Below are positions 22,791 to 36,611 of a stretch of 64,000 nt of DNA, in pieces. Each line of letters starts with the position of its first letter. The first letter of the stretch is position 1. The stretch comes from Homarus americanus. Lineage: Eukaryota; Arthropoda; Malacostraca; Decapoda; Nephropidae. Under the pieces are notes generated by a model that was not told the origin of the DNA, searched no databases, and saw only the letters and a program-made list of their open reading frames with translations. The stretch covers positions 1,766,492 through 1,830,491 of the forward strand of contig NW_024744357.1 in NCBI RefSeq assembly GCF_018991925.1, in the 5' to 3' direction. The position numbers and the translations under genes were made by a program.

Positions 22791-23720
22791 AGGGGTGATA
22801 AGGTGCTGGAAGTGTAGGGTGCCAGGTAGTAGGAGTGCCAGGGATAGTAAGTGCTGTGGGATGTGGAGTGCCAGGGTTGTGGAGTGCCAGGACAGTAAGG
22901 TGCCAGGGGGTGTAGGAGTGCCACAGGTAGGTAAGGGTGCCAGGGATAGTAGGAGTGCCATGGGATGTAGGAGTGCCAGGGGTTGTAGGAGTGCCAGGGC
23001 AGTAAAGTGCCAGGAGATGTGAGGTGCTGCAGGTGTGGAGTGCCAGGGGTAATAGTGCCAGGAGTAGTAAGAGTGCCAGGGGTAGTAGAGTGCCAGGGGG
23101 TGCTAGGAGTGCCACAGAGTAGAAGAGTGCCAGGGGTTGTAGGAGTGCCAGGGGTTGTAGGAGTGCCAGGGACAGTAAAGTGCTTGGGGGTGTAGGAGTG
23201 CCAAGGGATGTAGGAGTGCCAGGGTTGTAGGGTGCCAGGGGTAGTAAGAGTGCCAGGGGTAGTAGAGTGCCAGGGGTAGTAAGAGTGCCAGGGAGTGTTG
23301 AGTCCCAGGGTGGTAAGTGCCAAGGGTGGTAAGAGTGCCAGGGGTAGTGGGTGCCAAGGGATGTAGGAGTGCCAGGGGGTAGTAAGAGTGCCAGGGGTGG
23401 TAAGTGCCAGGGGTGAGGAGTCCAGGGTAGTAGGAGTGCCAAGGGATGTAAGTGCAGGGGGTGATGAGTGCCAGGGTAGTAGAGTCCCAGGGTAGTAAAG
23501 AGTGCCAGGGTAGTAGGGTCCAGGGGTAGTAAGAGTGCCAGGGGTGGTAGGGTCCAGAGGTAGTAGGAGTGCCAGGGTAGTAGGTGCCGGGGTAGTGGAG
23601 TCCCAGGGGTAGTAGGAGTGCCAGGGATGTAGGAGTGCAGGGGTAATAAAGTACCAGGGGTGGTAGGAGTGCCAGGGAATGTGGAGTGCCAGGGGTAGTA
23701 GGAGTGCCAGGGATCCTTGG
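22791..23720. repeat. 20-bp minisatellite, GTAGTAGG subfamily
   Basis: The same AGGAGTGCCAGGG core, with GTGTTAT replaced by GTAGT, GATGT or GTTGT. Minus-strand open frames (up to about 330 codons of Leu/Pro/Thr/Gly/Trp) are repeat translation. The right border (23700-23900) decays into scattered AGGAGTGCCA motifs. Confidence 0.93.
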
Positions 23721-24067
23721 AATACCACAGAGAAGCTAGGAGTGTTTACAGGTCCTAGGAAATATCAGCGGGCTCCGAGAGTGCCACGGGATCCTAGGAG
23801 TGCCAGTGGGGTGCTACTAGTGGTGGCACCGGTCCGTAGAAGTGCCACGGGGTTCTCATAAGTGCCAAAGGGTTCCTAGGAGTGCAGCGTGGGTACCAGA
23901 GGGGTCAGGGAGGTTTGGAAGAAGTCGGCAGGATAAATGAGGGATGCACCTGAAGCCTGGGTTATATATAGTAAGAGTTATGTTTATAAAATCAATACGA
24001 GAAAATCAACGGTGCCGGGCGTCACTCGTGGTGGTCTGCGCGCGTCCCTGGCCTCCCTCCCAAGGTT

Positions 24068-24068
<1 letters not shown>

Positions 24069-24110
<42 letters not shown>

Positions 24111-24131
24111 CTCTCCCCCCCCCCCCCCCTC
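24069..24131. repeat. (CT)n plus C12 tract
   Basis: About 20 CT dinucleotides, an imperfect continuation, then a 12-C run. Confidence 0.95.
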
Positions 24132-24373
24132 TCCTTCCCTCCTAAATATTACAGGACTACTTTGAAATATTAGATTACAGAGTACAGTGTGACTCTATAT
24201 TACAAAACACGATACAAAACTGTTAAATAAAATATAATGTAACAACTATATATAGAAGCAGGCTACAGTGCGGCGATTACACACTACAGCCTAACATTAC
24301 AGAGTACAATTATAACATTACAGTGTCGAGTTGGCTGTTACATAACTTTGTAACCGCGCATAGGAGAGGAACT

Positions 24374-24383
24374 GTTATTATTA

Positions 24384-24449
<66 letters not shown>

Positions 24450-24496
24450 GTTATTATTATTATTATTGTTATTATTATTGTATTATTATTATTATA

Positions 24497-24547
<51 letters not shown>

Positions 24548-24567
24548 TATTATTATTATTATTATTA

Positions 24568-24645
<78 letters not shown>

Positions 24646-24646
24646 G
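24374..24646. repeat. Long (TTA)n microsatellite
   Basis: About 270 bp of TTA triplets with occasional TTG or frame-shifting single-base losses. Longest trinucleotide run in the window. Confidence 0.97.
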
Positions 24647-24675
24647 AAAATAGTAGTATTAGGCCAATATTATTA

Positions 24676-25795
24676 AGTTAGGTTAGGATAGGTTAGGTTA
24701 GGTTAGATATGTTGGGTCTAATTTAAGTAAAGTTAGGTTGGGTTAAGTTTATTAGGTTATGTTATATTAGGTTTGGTTACGTTAAGCTGTTAGGTTAAGC
24801 TAAGTTAAGTTATGTTAGGTTAGGCTTTGTTAGGTTAGGCTAAGTTAAGTTAGGTTAGGTTAGGCTTTGTTAGGTTGGGCTAAGTTAAGTTATGTTAGGT
24901 TAGGCTTTGTTAGGTTAGGCTAAGTTAAGTTATGTTAGGTTAGGCTAAGTTAAGTTATGTTAGGTTAGGCTTTGTTGGGTTAGGCTAAGTTAAGTTATGT
25001 TAGGTTAGGCTTTGTTAGGTTAGGCTAAGTTAAGTTATGTTGGGTTAGGCTAAGTTAAGTTATGTTAGGTTAGGCTTTGTTGGGTTGGGCTAAGTTAAGT
25101 TATGTTAGGTTAGGCTTTGTTGAGGTGAGGCTAAGTTAAGTTAGGTTAGGTTGAAGCTTTTGTTGGTTAGGCTAAGTTAAGTTATGTTAGGTTGGGCTTT
25201 GCTAGGTTAGGCTAAGTTAAGTTATGTTGGGTTAGGCTAATGTTAAGTTATGTTAGGTTAGGCTTTGTTGGGTTAGGCTAAGTTAGTTATGTTAGGTTAG
25301 GCTTTGTTAGGTTAGGCTAAGGTTAGATTTATGTTAGGTTAGGCTAAGGCTAAGTTATAAGTTGAGTTGTTGGGTTAGGCTAGTTAAGTTATGTTGGAGT
25401 TAGGCTTGTTAGGTTAAGTTAAGTTAAATTAGGTTAGGTTAGGCTTTGTTAGGTTAGGCTAAGTTAAGTTATGTTAGGTTAGGCTAAGTTAGAAGTTGTG
25501 TTAGGTTGAGGCTTTTTGTTGGGTTAGGCTAAGTTAAGTTATGTTAGGTTGGGCTAAGTTAAGTTATGTTGGATTAGGCTTTGTTAGGTTAGGCTAAGTT
25601 AAGTTATGTTAGGTTAGGCTTTAGGTTAGGCTAAATTTAATTGGGTTGGGTTAGGCTGTTGGGTTAGGTTAGGCTCAGTTAAGTTGTGTTAGGTTAGGTT
25701 TGTTAGGTTAGGCTCAGTTAAGTTGTTAGGTTAGGTTAGGTTAGGCTCAGTTAAGTTATGTTAGGTTAGGTTAATTTGTTATATTTGGTTTGGTT
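24676..25795. repeat. 40-bp satellite built from TTAGG-like pentamers
   Basis: The dominant 40-bp unit splits into eight pentamers: GCTTT GTTAG GTTAG GCTAA and GTTAA GTTAT GTTAG GTTAG. The array therefore looks like a TTAGG tract that diverged and was re-amplified as an octamer of pentamers. Edges contain simpler TTAGG runs. It ends about 75 bp before the 27-bp array. Confidence 0.93.
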
Positions 25796-25870
25796 ATATT
25801 ATATTGTTAAGTTATTGTCATTTGTCATAAGTGTATGTAATAATAGTAATAAAGATAACTGTGGTATTAT

Positions 25871-28800
25871 AGGTGTGGCTGTACAAGACACGCCCATAAG
25901 TGTGGCTCACAAGACACGCCCATAGGTGTGGCTGTACAAGACACGCCCATAAGTGTGGCTGTACAAGACACGCCCATAAGTGTGGCTGTACAAGACACGC
26001 CCATAAGTGTGGCTGTACAAGACACGCCCATAAGTGTGGCTGCACACACGCCCATAGGTGTGGCTGCACAAGACACGCCCATAGGTGTGGCTGCACAAGA
26101 CACGCCCATAGGTGTGGCTGCACAAGACACGCCCATAGGTGTTGCTGCACAAGACACGCCCATAGGTGTGGCTGCACAAGACACGCCCATAGGTGTGGCT
26201 GCACAAGACACGCCCATAATGTGGCTGCACAAGACACGCCCATAAGTGTGGCTGCACAAGACACGCCCATAAGTGTGGCTGTACAAGACACGCCCATAAG
26301 TGTGGCTGTACAAGACACGCCCATAAGTGTGGCTACAAGACACGCCCATAAGTGTCTGCACAAGACACGCCCATAAGTGTGGCTGTGCAAGACACGCCCA
26401 TAAGTGTGGCTGCATAGACACGCCCATAAGTGTGGCTGTACAAGACACGCCCATAAGTGTGGCTGCACAAGACACGCCCATAAGTGTGGCTGCACACACG
26501 CCCATAAGTGTGGCTGCACAAGACACGCCCATAAGTGTGGCTGCTGAAGACACGCCCATAAGTGTCTGCACAAGACACGCCCATAAGTGTGGCTGCACAC
26601 ACGCCCATAAGTGTGGCTGCACAAGACACGCCCATAAGTGTGGCTGCACAAGACACGCCCATAAGTGTGTGGCTGCACAAGACACGCCCATAGGTGTGGC
26701 TGCACAAGACACGCCCATAGGTGTGGCTGCACAAGACACGCCCATAGGTGTGGCTGCACACACACGCCCATAGGTGTGGCTGCACAAGACACGCCCATAG
26801 TGTGGCTGTACAAGACACGCCCATAAGTGTGGCTGTACACACGCCCGTAAGTGTGGCTGCACAAGACACGCCCATAAGTGTGGCTGTACAAGACACGCCC
26901 ATAAGTGTGGCTGCACAAGACACGCCCATAGGTGTGGCTGCACAAGACACGCCCATAGGTGTGGCTGCACAAGACACGCCCATAAGTGTGGCTGTACACA
27001 CCCATAATGTGGCTGCACAAGACACGCCCATAAGTGTGGCTCAGACACGCCCATAAGTGTGGCTGTACAAGACACGCCCATAAGTGTGGCTGCACTAGAC
27101 ACGCCCATAAGTGTGCTGTACAAGACACGCCCATAAGTGTGGCTGTACAAGACACGCCCATAAGTGTGGCTGCACAAGACACGCCCATAAGTGTGGCTGT
27201 ACAAGACACGCCTACAAGTGTGGCTGCACAAGACACGCCCATAAGTGTGGCTGCACAAGACACGCCCATAGGTGTCTGCACAAGACACGCCCATAGGTGT
27301 GGCTGCACAAGACACGCCCAAGTGTGGCTGCACAAGACACGCCCATAAGTGTGGCTGCACAAGACACGCCCATAAGTGTGGCTGCACAAGACACGCCCAT
27401 AAGTGTGGCCAAACAAGACACGCCCATAAGTGTGGCTGCACAAGACACGCCCATATGCGCACAAGACACGCCCATATGTGGCTGTACAAGACACGCCCAT
27501 AAGTGTGGCTGTCAAGACACGCCCATAAGTGTGGCTGCACAAGACACGCCCATAAGTGTGGCTGCAAGACACGCCCATATGTGGCTGCACAAGACACGCC
27601 CATAGGTGTGGCTGCACAAGACACGCCCATAGGTGTGGCTGCACAGACACGCCCATAAGTGTGGCTGTACAAGACACGCCCGTAAGTGTGGCTGCACAAG
27701 ACACGCCCAAGTGTGGCTGCACAAGACACGCCCATAAGTGTGGCTGCACAAGACACGCCCATAGGTGTGGCTGCACAAGACACGCCCATAAGTGTGGCTG
27801 CACAAGACACGCCCATAAGTGTGGCTGCACAAGACACGCCCATAAGTGTGGCTGCACCAGACACGCCCATAAGTGTGGCTCAGACACGCCCATAAGTGTG
27901 GCTGTACAAGACACGCCCATAAGTGTGGCTGCACTAGACACGCCCATAAGGTGTGGCTGCACAAGACACGCCCATAAGTGTGGCTGTACAAGACACGCCC
28001 ATAAGTGTGGCTGTACAAGACACGCCCATAAGTGTGGCTGCAAGACACGCCCATAAGTGTGGCTGCAACACACGCCATAAGTGTGGCTGCACAAGACACG
28101 CCCATAAGTGTGGCTGCACAAGACACGCCCATAGGTGTGGCTGCACAAGACACGCCCATAGGTGGGCTGCACAAGACACGCCCATAAGTGGGCTGTACAA
28201 GACACGCCCATAAGTGTGGCTGCACAAGACACGCCCATAAGTGTGGCTGCACAAGACACGCCCATAAGTGTGGCTGCACAAGACACGCCCATAAGTGTGG
28301 CTGCACAAGACACGCCCATAAGTGTGGCTGCACAAGACACGCCCATAAGTGTGGCTGCACAAGACACGCCCATAAGTGTGGCTGCACAAGACACGCCCAT
28401 AAGTGTGGCTGTACAAGACACGCCCATATGTGGCTGTACAAGACACGCCCATATGTGTGGCTGTACCAAGACACGCCCATAAGTGTGGCTGTACAAGACA
28501 CGCCCATATGTGGCTGCACACACGTGGCTGCACAAGACACGCCCATAAGTGTGGCTGCACAAGACACGCCCATAGGTGTGGCTGCATGAAGACACGCCCA
28601 TAGGTGGGCTGTACAAGACGCCCATAAGTGTGGCTGTACACACGCCCATAAGTGTGGCTGCACTAGACACGCCCATAAGTGTGTGGCTGTACAAGACACG
28701 CCCATAAGTGTGGCTGTACAAGACACGCCCATGTGTGGCTGCACAAGACACGCCCATAAGTGTGGCTGCACAAGACACGCCCATAAGTGTGGCTGTACAA

Positions 28801-29150
28801 GACACGCCCATAAGTGTGGCTGCACTAGACACGCCCTATAAGTGTGGCTGCACTCAGACACGCCCATAAGTGTGGATGCACAAGACACGCCCATAAGTGT
28901 GGCTCAGAAGACACGCCCATAAGTGTGCTGTACAAGACACGCCCATAAGTGTGGCTTGCACAAGACACGCCCATAAGTGTGGCTTTACAAGACACGCCCA
29001 TTAGTGTGGCTGCACAAGACACGCCCATAAGTGTGGCTGCACAAGACACGCCCATAAGTGTGGCTGTACAAGACGCCCATAAGTGTGGCTGTACAAGACA
29101 CGCCCATAAGTGTGGCTGCACAAGACACGCCCATTAGTGTGGCTCACAAG
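25871..29150. repeat. 27-bp satellite, about 3.3 kb
   Basis: About 120 units of 27 bp; key pieces AAGTGTGGCTGCACAAGA and CACGCCCAT. Main variants are GCTGCAC/GCTGTAC and CATAAG/CATAGG, often in runs. The unit is nine codons and stop-free, so both strands show very long frames, up to about 1,000 codons on the minus strand (MGVSCAATL repeats). Frames end only where indels shift them. Not a gene in my judgement. Confidence 0.96.
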
Positions 29151-29349
29151 AAACGCACATGAATAAAGATGTAGAAACAAGGGACAAAAATAATTTATTA
29201 CATAAAGAACAAGAAATAACTGTAACAATGGCGATAAAAATAAAATATTTATCGGTGTAATAAAATAATGGTATATAAACTAAGGTTTAATATTCTTAAG
29301 TGAACCACAACACTTACTGGTTCTCTTAAACAAGTCTTATTTCTTTAAG

Positions 29350-30714
<1,365 letters not shown>

Positions 30715-31205
30715 GAGTAATGTATGGTGGTAATGGTAATGATATTGGTAATGATAGTGGTGGTGGTAATGATGTGTTGTGGTGGTAATGATGTGTTGTA
30801 GTGGTGAAAGTGGTAATGATATGTTGTAGTGGTGAAAGTGGTAGTGATGTGTTGTAGTGGTGAAAGTGGTAATGATATGTTGTAGTGGTAATGATGTGTG
30901 TTGTAGTGGTGAAAGTGGTAGTGATGTGTTGTAGTGGTGAAAGTGGTAGTGATGTGTTGTAGTGGTGAAAGTGGTAATGGTATGTTGTAGTGGTGAAAGT
31001 GGTAATGATGTGTTGTAGTGGTGAAAGTGGTAATGATGTGTTGTAGTGGTGAAAGTGGTAATGATGTGTTGTAGTGGTGAAAGTGGTAAGGATATGTTGT
31101 AGTGGTGAAAGTGGTAGTGATGTGTTGTAGTGGTGAAAGTGGAAGGATATGTTGTAGTGGTGAAAGTGGTAATGATGTTGTAGTAGTGAAAGTGGTAGAT
31201 GATAG
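30715..31205. repeat. 28-bp minisatellite
   Basis: Units of GATGTGTTGTAGTGGTGA followed by AAGTGGTAAT; some carry GATATG for GATGTG or GTAGTG for GTAATG. Long minus-strand frames are repeat translation (Thr/His/Tyr/Pro). Confidence 0.94.
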
Positions 31206-31315
31206 TAGGAAGATTCATTCTCGGTTTCCTTGACCAAATTCTAACCAACACCCTAACGCTGCTGGGGGAAGGCTGACGTTAGATTGGTATTAGATTTAAA
31301 TTGGTTTTTGTTAGA

Positions 31316-32085
31316 GCTGAGGTTTGTGAGGTTAGGTGATTTTTAGCGTCAAGGATAGGTTTGTTTGGTTAAGTTAGCGCTGGGCACGTTTGGTTAGGTT
31401 AGCGCTAGGGCAATGTTTGTTAGGTTAGCTAGGGTACGTTGTTGAGGTTAGCGCTTGGGTACGTGTGGTTAGGTTAGCGCTAGGGTACGTTTGGTTAGGT
31501 TAGCGCTAAGGGTACGTTTGGTTAGGTTAGCGCTAGGGTACGTTGGTTAGGTTAGCGCTAGGGTGTGCGTTTGGTTGGAGGTTAGCGCTAGGGTACGTTT
31601 GGTGGAGGTTAGCGCTAGGGTACGTTTGGTTAAGTTGCTAGGGTACGTTTGGTTGGAGGTTAGCGCTTAGGTACGTTTGGTTAGGTTAGCGCTAGGGTAC
31701 GTTTGGTTAGGTTAGCGCTAGGGTACGTTTGGTTAGGTTAGGGTACGTTTGGTTAGGTTAGCGCTAGGGTGCGTTTGGTGGGCTGGGTTAGCGCTAGGGT
31801 ACGTTTGGTTAGGTTAGCGCCGAGTGCGTATTGGTTAGGTTAGCGCTAGTGCATTATTGGTTAGGTTAGCGCTAGGTGCGTGTGGTTAGGTTAGCGCTAG
31901 GGGTACGTTTGGTTAGGTTAGCGCTAGGGTACGTTTGGTTAGGTTAGGTTAGCGCTAAGGTGCGTGTGGTTAGGTTAGCGCTAGGGTACGTTTGGTTAGG
32001 TTAGCGTTAGGGTGCGTTTGGTTAGGTTAGGTTAGCGCTAGGGTACGTTTGGTTAAGGTTAGCGCTAATGGTATGTGGTTAGGAT
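31316..32085. repeat. 26-bp minisatellite containing TTAGG
   Basis: Units of GCTAGGGTACGTTTGGTTAG plus GTTAGC. Each unit carries TTAGGTTAG and the palindrome AGCGCT. It directly abuts the 30-bp array at 32093. Confidence 0.94.
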
Positions 32086-32092
32086 TGGTAAC

Positions 32093-33925
32093 TGGAGTGG
32101 TTGATCGGGGTAGCCTGGTAGTGGTGGTGGTTGATCAGGGGTGTACTGGTAGTAGTGGTAAGTTGATCAGGGTGTACTGGTCAGTGGTGATGGTTGATCA
32201 GGGTACTGGTAGTAGTGGTAGTTGAAGGTGTACTGGTAGTAGTGGTAGTTGATCAGGGTGTACTGGTAGTAGTGGTAGTTGATCAGAGGTGTACTGGTAG
32301 TAGTGGTAGTTGATCAGGTGTACTGGTAGTAGTGGTAGTTGATCAGGTGTACTGGTGGTAGTAGTGGTTGATCGGGTGTACTGGTAGTAGTAGTTGATTG
32401 ATCAGGGTGTACTGGTAGTAGTGGTAGTTGATCAGGGTGTACTGGTAGTAGTGGTAGTTGATCCGGGTGTACTGGTAGTAGTGGTGGTTGATCAGGTGTA
32501 CTGGTAGTAGTGGTGGTTGATCAGGGTGTACTGGTAGTAGTGGTAGTTGATCAGGGGTAGGTAGTAGTGGTGTTGATGAGTGTACTGGTAGTAGTTAGTT
32601 GATCAGGGTGTACTGGTAGTAGTGGGTGGTGATCAGGTGTACTAGTGTGGTGGTAGTTGATCAGGGTGTACTGGTAGTAGTGGTAGTTGATCAGGGTGTA
32701 CTGGTAGTAGTGGTAGTTGATCAGGTGTACTGGTAGTAGTGGTAGTTGATCAGGGTGTACTGGTAGTAGTGGTAGTTGATCAGGTGTACTGGTAGTAGTG
32801 GTAGTTGATCAGGGTGTACTGGTAGTAGTGGTAGTTGATCAGGTGTACTGGTAGTAGTGGTAGTTGATCAGGGTGTACTGGTAGTGTAGTTGATCAGGTG
32901 TACTGGTAGTAGTTGGTTGATCAGGGTGTACTGGTAGTAGTGGTGGTTGATCAGGGTGTACTGGTAGTAGTGGTAGTTGATCAGGGTGTACTGGTAGTAG
33001 TGGTGGTTGATCAGGGTGTACTGGTAGTAGTGGTAGTTGATCAGGGTGTACTGGTAGTAGTGGTGGTTGATCAGGTGTACTGGTAGTAGTGGTAGTTGAT
33101 CGGTGTACTGGTAGTAGTGGTAGTTGATCAGGGTGTACTGGTAGTAGTGGTAGTTGATCAGGGTGTACTGGTAGTAGTGGTGGTTGATCAGGTTGTACTG
33201 GTAGTAGTGGTAGTTGATCAGGGTGTACTGGTAGTAGTGGTGGTTGATCAGGGTGTACTGGTAGTAGTGGTAGTTGATCAGGGTGTACTGGTAGTAGTGG
33301 TAGTTGATCAGAGGTGTACTGGTAGTAGTGGTAGTTGATCAAGGGTGTATGCGTAGTAGTGGTAGTTGATCAGGGTGTACTGGTAGTAGTGGTAATTGAT
33401 CAGGTGTACTGGTAGTAGTGGTAGTTGATCAGGGTGTACTGGTAGTAGTGGTAATTGATCAGGGTGTACTGGTAGTAGTGGTGGTTGATCAAGGGTTACT
33501 AGTAGTAGTGTAGTTGATCAGGGTGTACTGGTAGTGGTAGTTGATCAGGGTGTACTGGTAGTAGTGGTAGTTGATCGAGGTGTACTGGTAGTAGTGGTGG
33601 TTGATCAGGGTGTACTGAGTAGTGGTAGTTGATCAGGGTGTACTAGTAGTTGATCAGGTGTACTGGTAGTAGTAGTTGATCAGGGTGTACTGGTAGTAGT
33701 GGTGGTTGATCAGGGTGTACTGGTAGTAGTGGTGGTTGATCAGGGTGTACTGGTAGTAGTGGTGGTTGATCAGGGTGTACTGGTAGTAGTGGTAGTTGAT
33801 CAGGGTGTACTGGTAGTAGTGGTAAGTGATCAGGGTGTACTGGTAGTTGATCAGGCTGTACTGGTAGTAGTGGTAGTTGATCAGGGTGTACTGGTAGTTG
33901 ATCAGGCTGTACTGGTAGTAGTCTC
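32093..33925. repeat. 30-bp minisatellite containing TGATCA
   Basis: About 60 units of 30 bp; key pieces GTTGATCAGGGTGTACTGG and TAGTAGTGGTA. Variants: AGTGGTAG/AGTGGTGG and TCAGGG/TCAGG. Because 30 is a multiple of three, several frames stay open (VDQGVLVVV on plus, PDQLPLLPVH on minus); not genes. Confidence 0.95.
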
Positions 33926-33984
33926 AACACCTGATATAAAATATAGTAAAATCATTCTGTTATGAGATAGGTGGACAGGCAGGT

Positions 33985-34345
33985 GAATTAGGTTAGGTTA
34001 GGATAAGTTAGGTTCCGGTTAGGTTGGGTTAGGGTGGGTTAGGTTACAGGTTAGGTTAGGTTAGGATAAGTTAGGTTAGGTTACAGGTTAAGTTAGGTTG
34101 GGTTGGGAAGTTGGGTTACAGGTTAGGTTAGGTTAGGTTAGGATAAGTTGGGTTACAGGTGGGTTGTTGGAAGTTGGTTAGGTTAAGTAGTTGGATAAGT
34201 TGGGTTACAGGTTAAGTTGGGTTTGAGTTGGATAAGTTAGGTTAGGATAAGTTAGGTTACAGGTTAAGTTAGGTTAGGTTAGGATAAGTTAGGTTACAGG
34301 TTAGGTTAGGATAAGTTAGGTTAGGTTACCGTAGTTAGGTTAAGT
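33985..34345. repeat. TTAGG-derived tract
   Basis: TTAGGTTAGGATAAGTTAGG and TTACAGGTTAGG modules, about 27 bp each. Mirrors the TTAGG-bearing array on the other side of the 30-bp satellite. Confidence 0.9.
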
Positions 34346-34889
34346 GATGCTGATCTTTTTATTCTCTATATTTTCCCATCTCTGTTTATAGTTATTTACA
34401 TGACCCGTCTATTGAAATGTTCACTTTAAAGTATTTCCGTGTTGTCTTGGTGTTTTGCCGTCTGTCTGTCTGTTGCAGATATATTACACGTTGTAACTAT
34501 GTATTGTGTTCATATCTGTCCAGCTTCATATGAACATAACTTTACACTATGGTGGCTATTGTCTAATGTTATGGTGTTCTTTTTGTTTAATTCAAAATCG
34601 GTACAGGTAGAGATACAGGCATTGATCATGTATTGGGGGTAAAACTACAGTGTTTGTTGATTATTAGTTCAGAAAGTACAGGTACAAAGACTTAATTAGT
34701 ATTTCTGACGTGTCAATACAGGTACAGAGTCTTCATGTTTGCTTATCATAAACGCTACTCATTGTGCTGTTCCACTTGGTCGTGTACACAAAGAACATGA
34801 GTGCACCTGTAAATGATGTAATATTCACTCGTGTAAAATTGTACAGCACTTGACCGTCACTCAAGAGTTATGAGTTGTGACACCTTGTT

Positions 34890-34891
<2 letters not shown>

Positions 34892-34922
<31 letters not shown>
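34892..34922. repeat. (GT)n microsatellite
   Basis: Fifteen GT dinucleotides. Confidence 0.95.
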
Positions 34923-34924
<2 letters not shown>

Positions 34925-34926
<2 letters not shown>

Positions 34927-36605
34927 GTGTGCTAGAGTGATAAGGAGTTAATAGAGGTGGATGACTTATCGGTGGTAGAATTAACGTAGCCGCGGGTTAG
35001 ACTCCCGGCCGGACTAGGGAGTATGGTGCACACTCACCAGTACCGTGGCCCCGGGGCAGCCCTTGGGTGGACGAGTATCCTGAAGGGGTGAAATAGCCCA
35101 CTGATTGCTGAACATGGTCATGAGATGAGCGCCAACTTGGCCACCCTCTGTGTGTGTGTGTCAGCCGCCAGAGATCACATCAGCAGCCTTGCTCGTCAAA
35201 TTTCGGGTGAGATCGAGGACCTCTTCTAGTTTTTAGCATCTTTATGCATCCTGAAAAATGGTGTCATCAGGTCCTTAGCTGTCGGTGACACTCCACCTCG
35301 CCTCAGGAACCGTCTACTGCCCGCCAAGGAGTCACCTCCCTGCTGACACCGTCCAGGTTGTGGCGGCTGACATCAACGACGCCACCGGGAGTCGTGTTTG
35401 ATAAACTATATGTTGAGAACGCCTGTAGTGTGAACCAGCGAGATGCGCTTCGTCTTGTGTCCTCCGTCTGTGGAAGGTTTAAACGAGGGTTCACTCCGGC
35501 TGTCCTGCCAGGTTGTAGTTATCTCAGCTGAAGCTTCCAGCACTGGGGGGGGTCTCGTCCTGCTCCTCTTCTGACTCGCGACACAGGAAGTCGTAGATAG
35601 TTTGTCAGGTCTGGTCAACATTTGGCGGGTCCGGCGGGATCAATATTAGCGGGCGTCCATCAGGTGAAGAGGCGCTGGGTGTCGTCCTCAGTTCTCCCAC
35701 ATGTGAAATTATCTCGGCTGACCAGTCCACCACCAGCTGAGTGACGGCTGCCCTGCCACCACCCATCCACCCAAAGCTACCACCACCATCCACCCAGCGC
35801 CACCACCACAGAGTAAGCTGTATAAGACACCCAGAAGTTGAAAGAAAGAACATGTTTACACTCCGCGTTGTCCGTTGTGATCCACCTCTTAAGAAGTTCC
35901 CTTTCCGCTCCCAGTCTGACTCACTTGCCGAGGTTGGCCCCGCCCTTCCCCAGCCACACATTAGGTTCAGTACACACAGCCATGTACACCAAACCGTAAA
36001 CCTCTCCTTGTGTATAATAACTCTGGCGGACAACACCCAGGCTGGCCCAGGAGGAGTGGGTGTCCTTAAGGCTGGCACACTGCAATGCCTACATTCCTGT
36101 CCTACCTGACATATAACAGAGGAACCGGTAATGAAGATCTCTGCTGCAGGACGTCTCAGAACTGCTGCAGGAGTGCGTGATGCGATGGACGCTAAGCCAG
36201 GCAGTTTAACAGCAGGAGGTACTGGCATCTCTGACTACCTTTACACTCGCTTAGGTATTTATATTATCAAAGGGTTCCAATTGGTGGTTAAATGGCGTAT
36301 AGACATATGACAATAATGAGAGAAAGAGAGACTGACTGATAAACGTGTAAGTAGATAGTAAAGAAAACAGATCAATATATTTTTGGTCTCGAGAAGTGAA
36401 GTTGTAGCCAGTCAGTCGTGATATTTAATGACAGGTTTTGGCCTACAAAGTTCAAGATCAGAGCCAAGTTAAAGTTTCAGAATGTGTCCAGAACTTGTCA
36501 CCTATATCTTAAGAGGTTTAAATGATCCTCCCTCCCTCTCGGCCCGGCCCCGCATCCATAACTCTTGTAAGACCGTATCTAACTTAAGCTGCAACAACAA
36601 CGTAA
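34925..36605. other. Unassigned, GC-richer, open frames of unknown meaning
   Basis: The longest non-repeat frame outside the LINE lies here: minus strand 35605-36228, 207 codons, overlapping a 71-codon minus frame at 35406-35621. Composition is Pro/Ser/Arg-rich with a Trp/Gly low-complexity patch (from CCACCATCC repeats), no domain is recognised, and a 122-codon plus-strand frame overlaps it. I do not call a gene. Confidence 0.35.
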
Positions 36606-36611
36606 CGACCT

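Noticed and set aside
22723..23728. Minus-strand frames of 240-330 codons (Leu/Pro/Gly/Thr/Trp)
   Set aside because: Translation of a 20-bp minisatellite.
25818..28832. A 1,004-codon minus-strand open frame (MGVSCAATL repeats)
   Set aside because: It is translation of a stop-free 27-bp satellite; equal frames exist on the other strand and the variation is at the DNA-unit level with frame-shifting indels.
34439..34642. A 67-codon frame containing SVADILHVV, resembling a GPCR second membrane segment
   Set aside because: Too short, no other receptor motif (no DRY, no NPxxY), neighbours are TTAGG repeats; the likeness is probably chance.
34995..35005. GGTTAGACTCC, close to a tRNA/SINE B box
   Set aside because: No convincing A box upstream, no cloverleaf and no second copy in the window to support a SINE.
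35741..36109. A 122-codon plus-strand frame with ADNTQAGPGG
   Set aside because: I considered an RNase H-like segment, but the catalytic pattern is absent.
35605..36228. A 207-codon minus-strand frame in low-repeat sequence
   Set aside because: No recognisable domain, low-complexity Trp/Gly patch and an overlapping plus-strand frame; kept only as an unassigned region.
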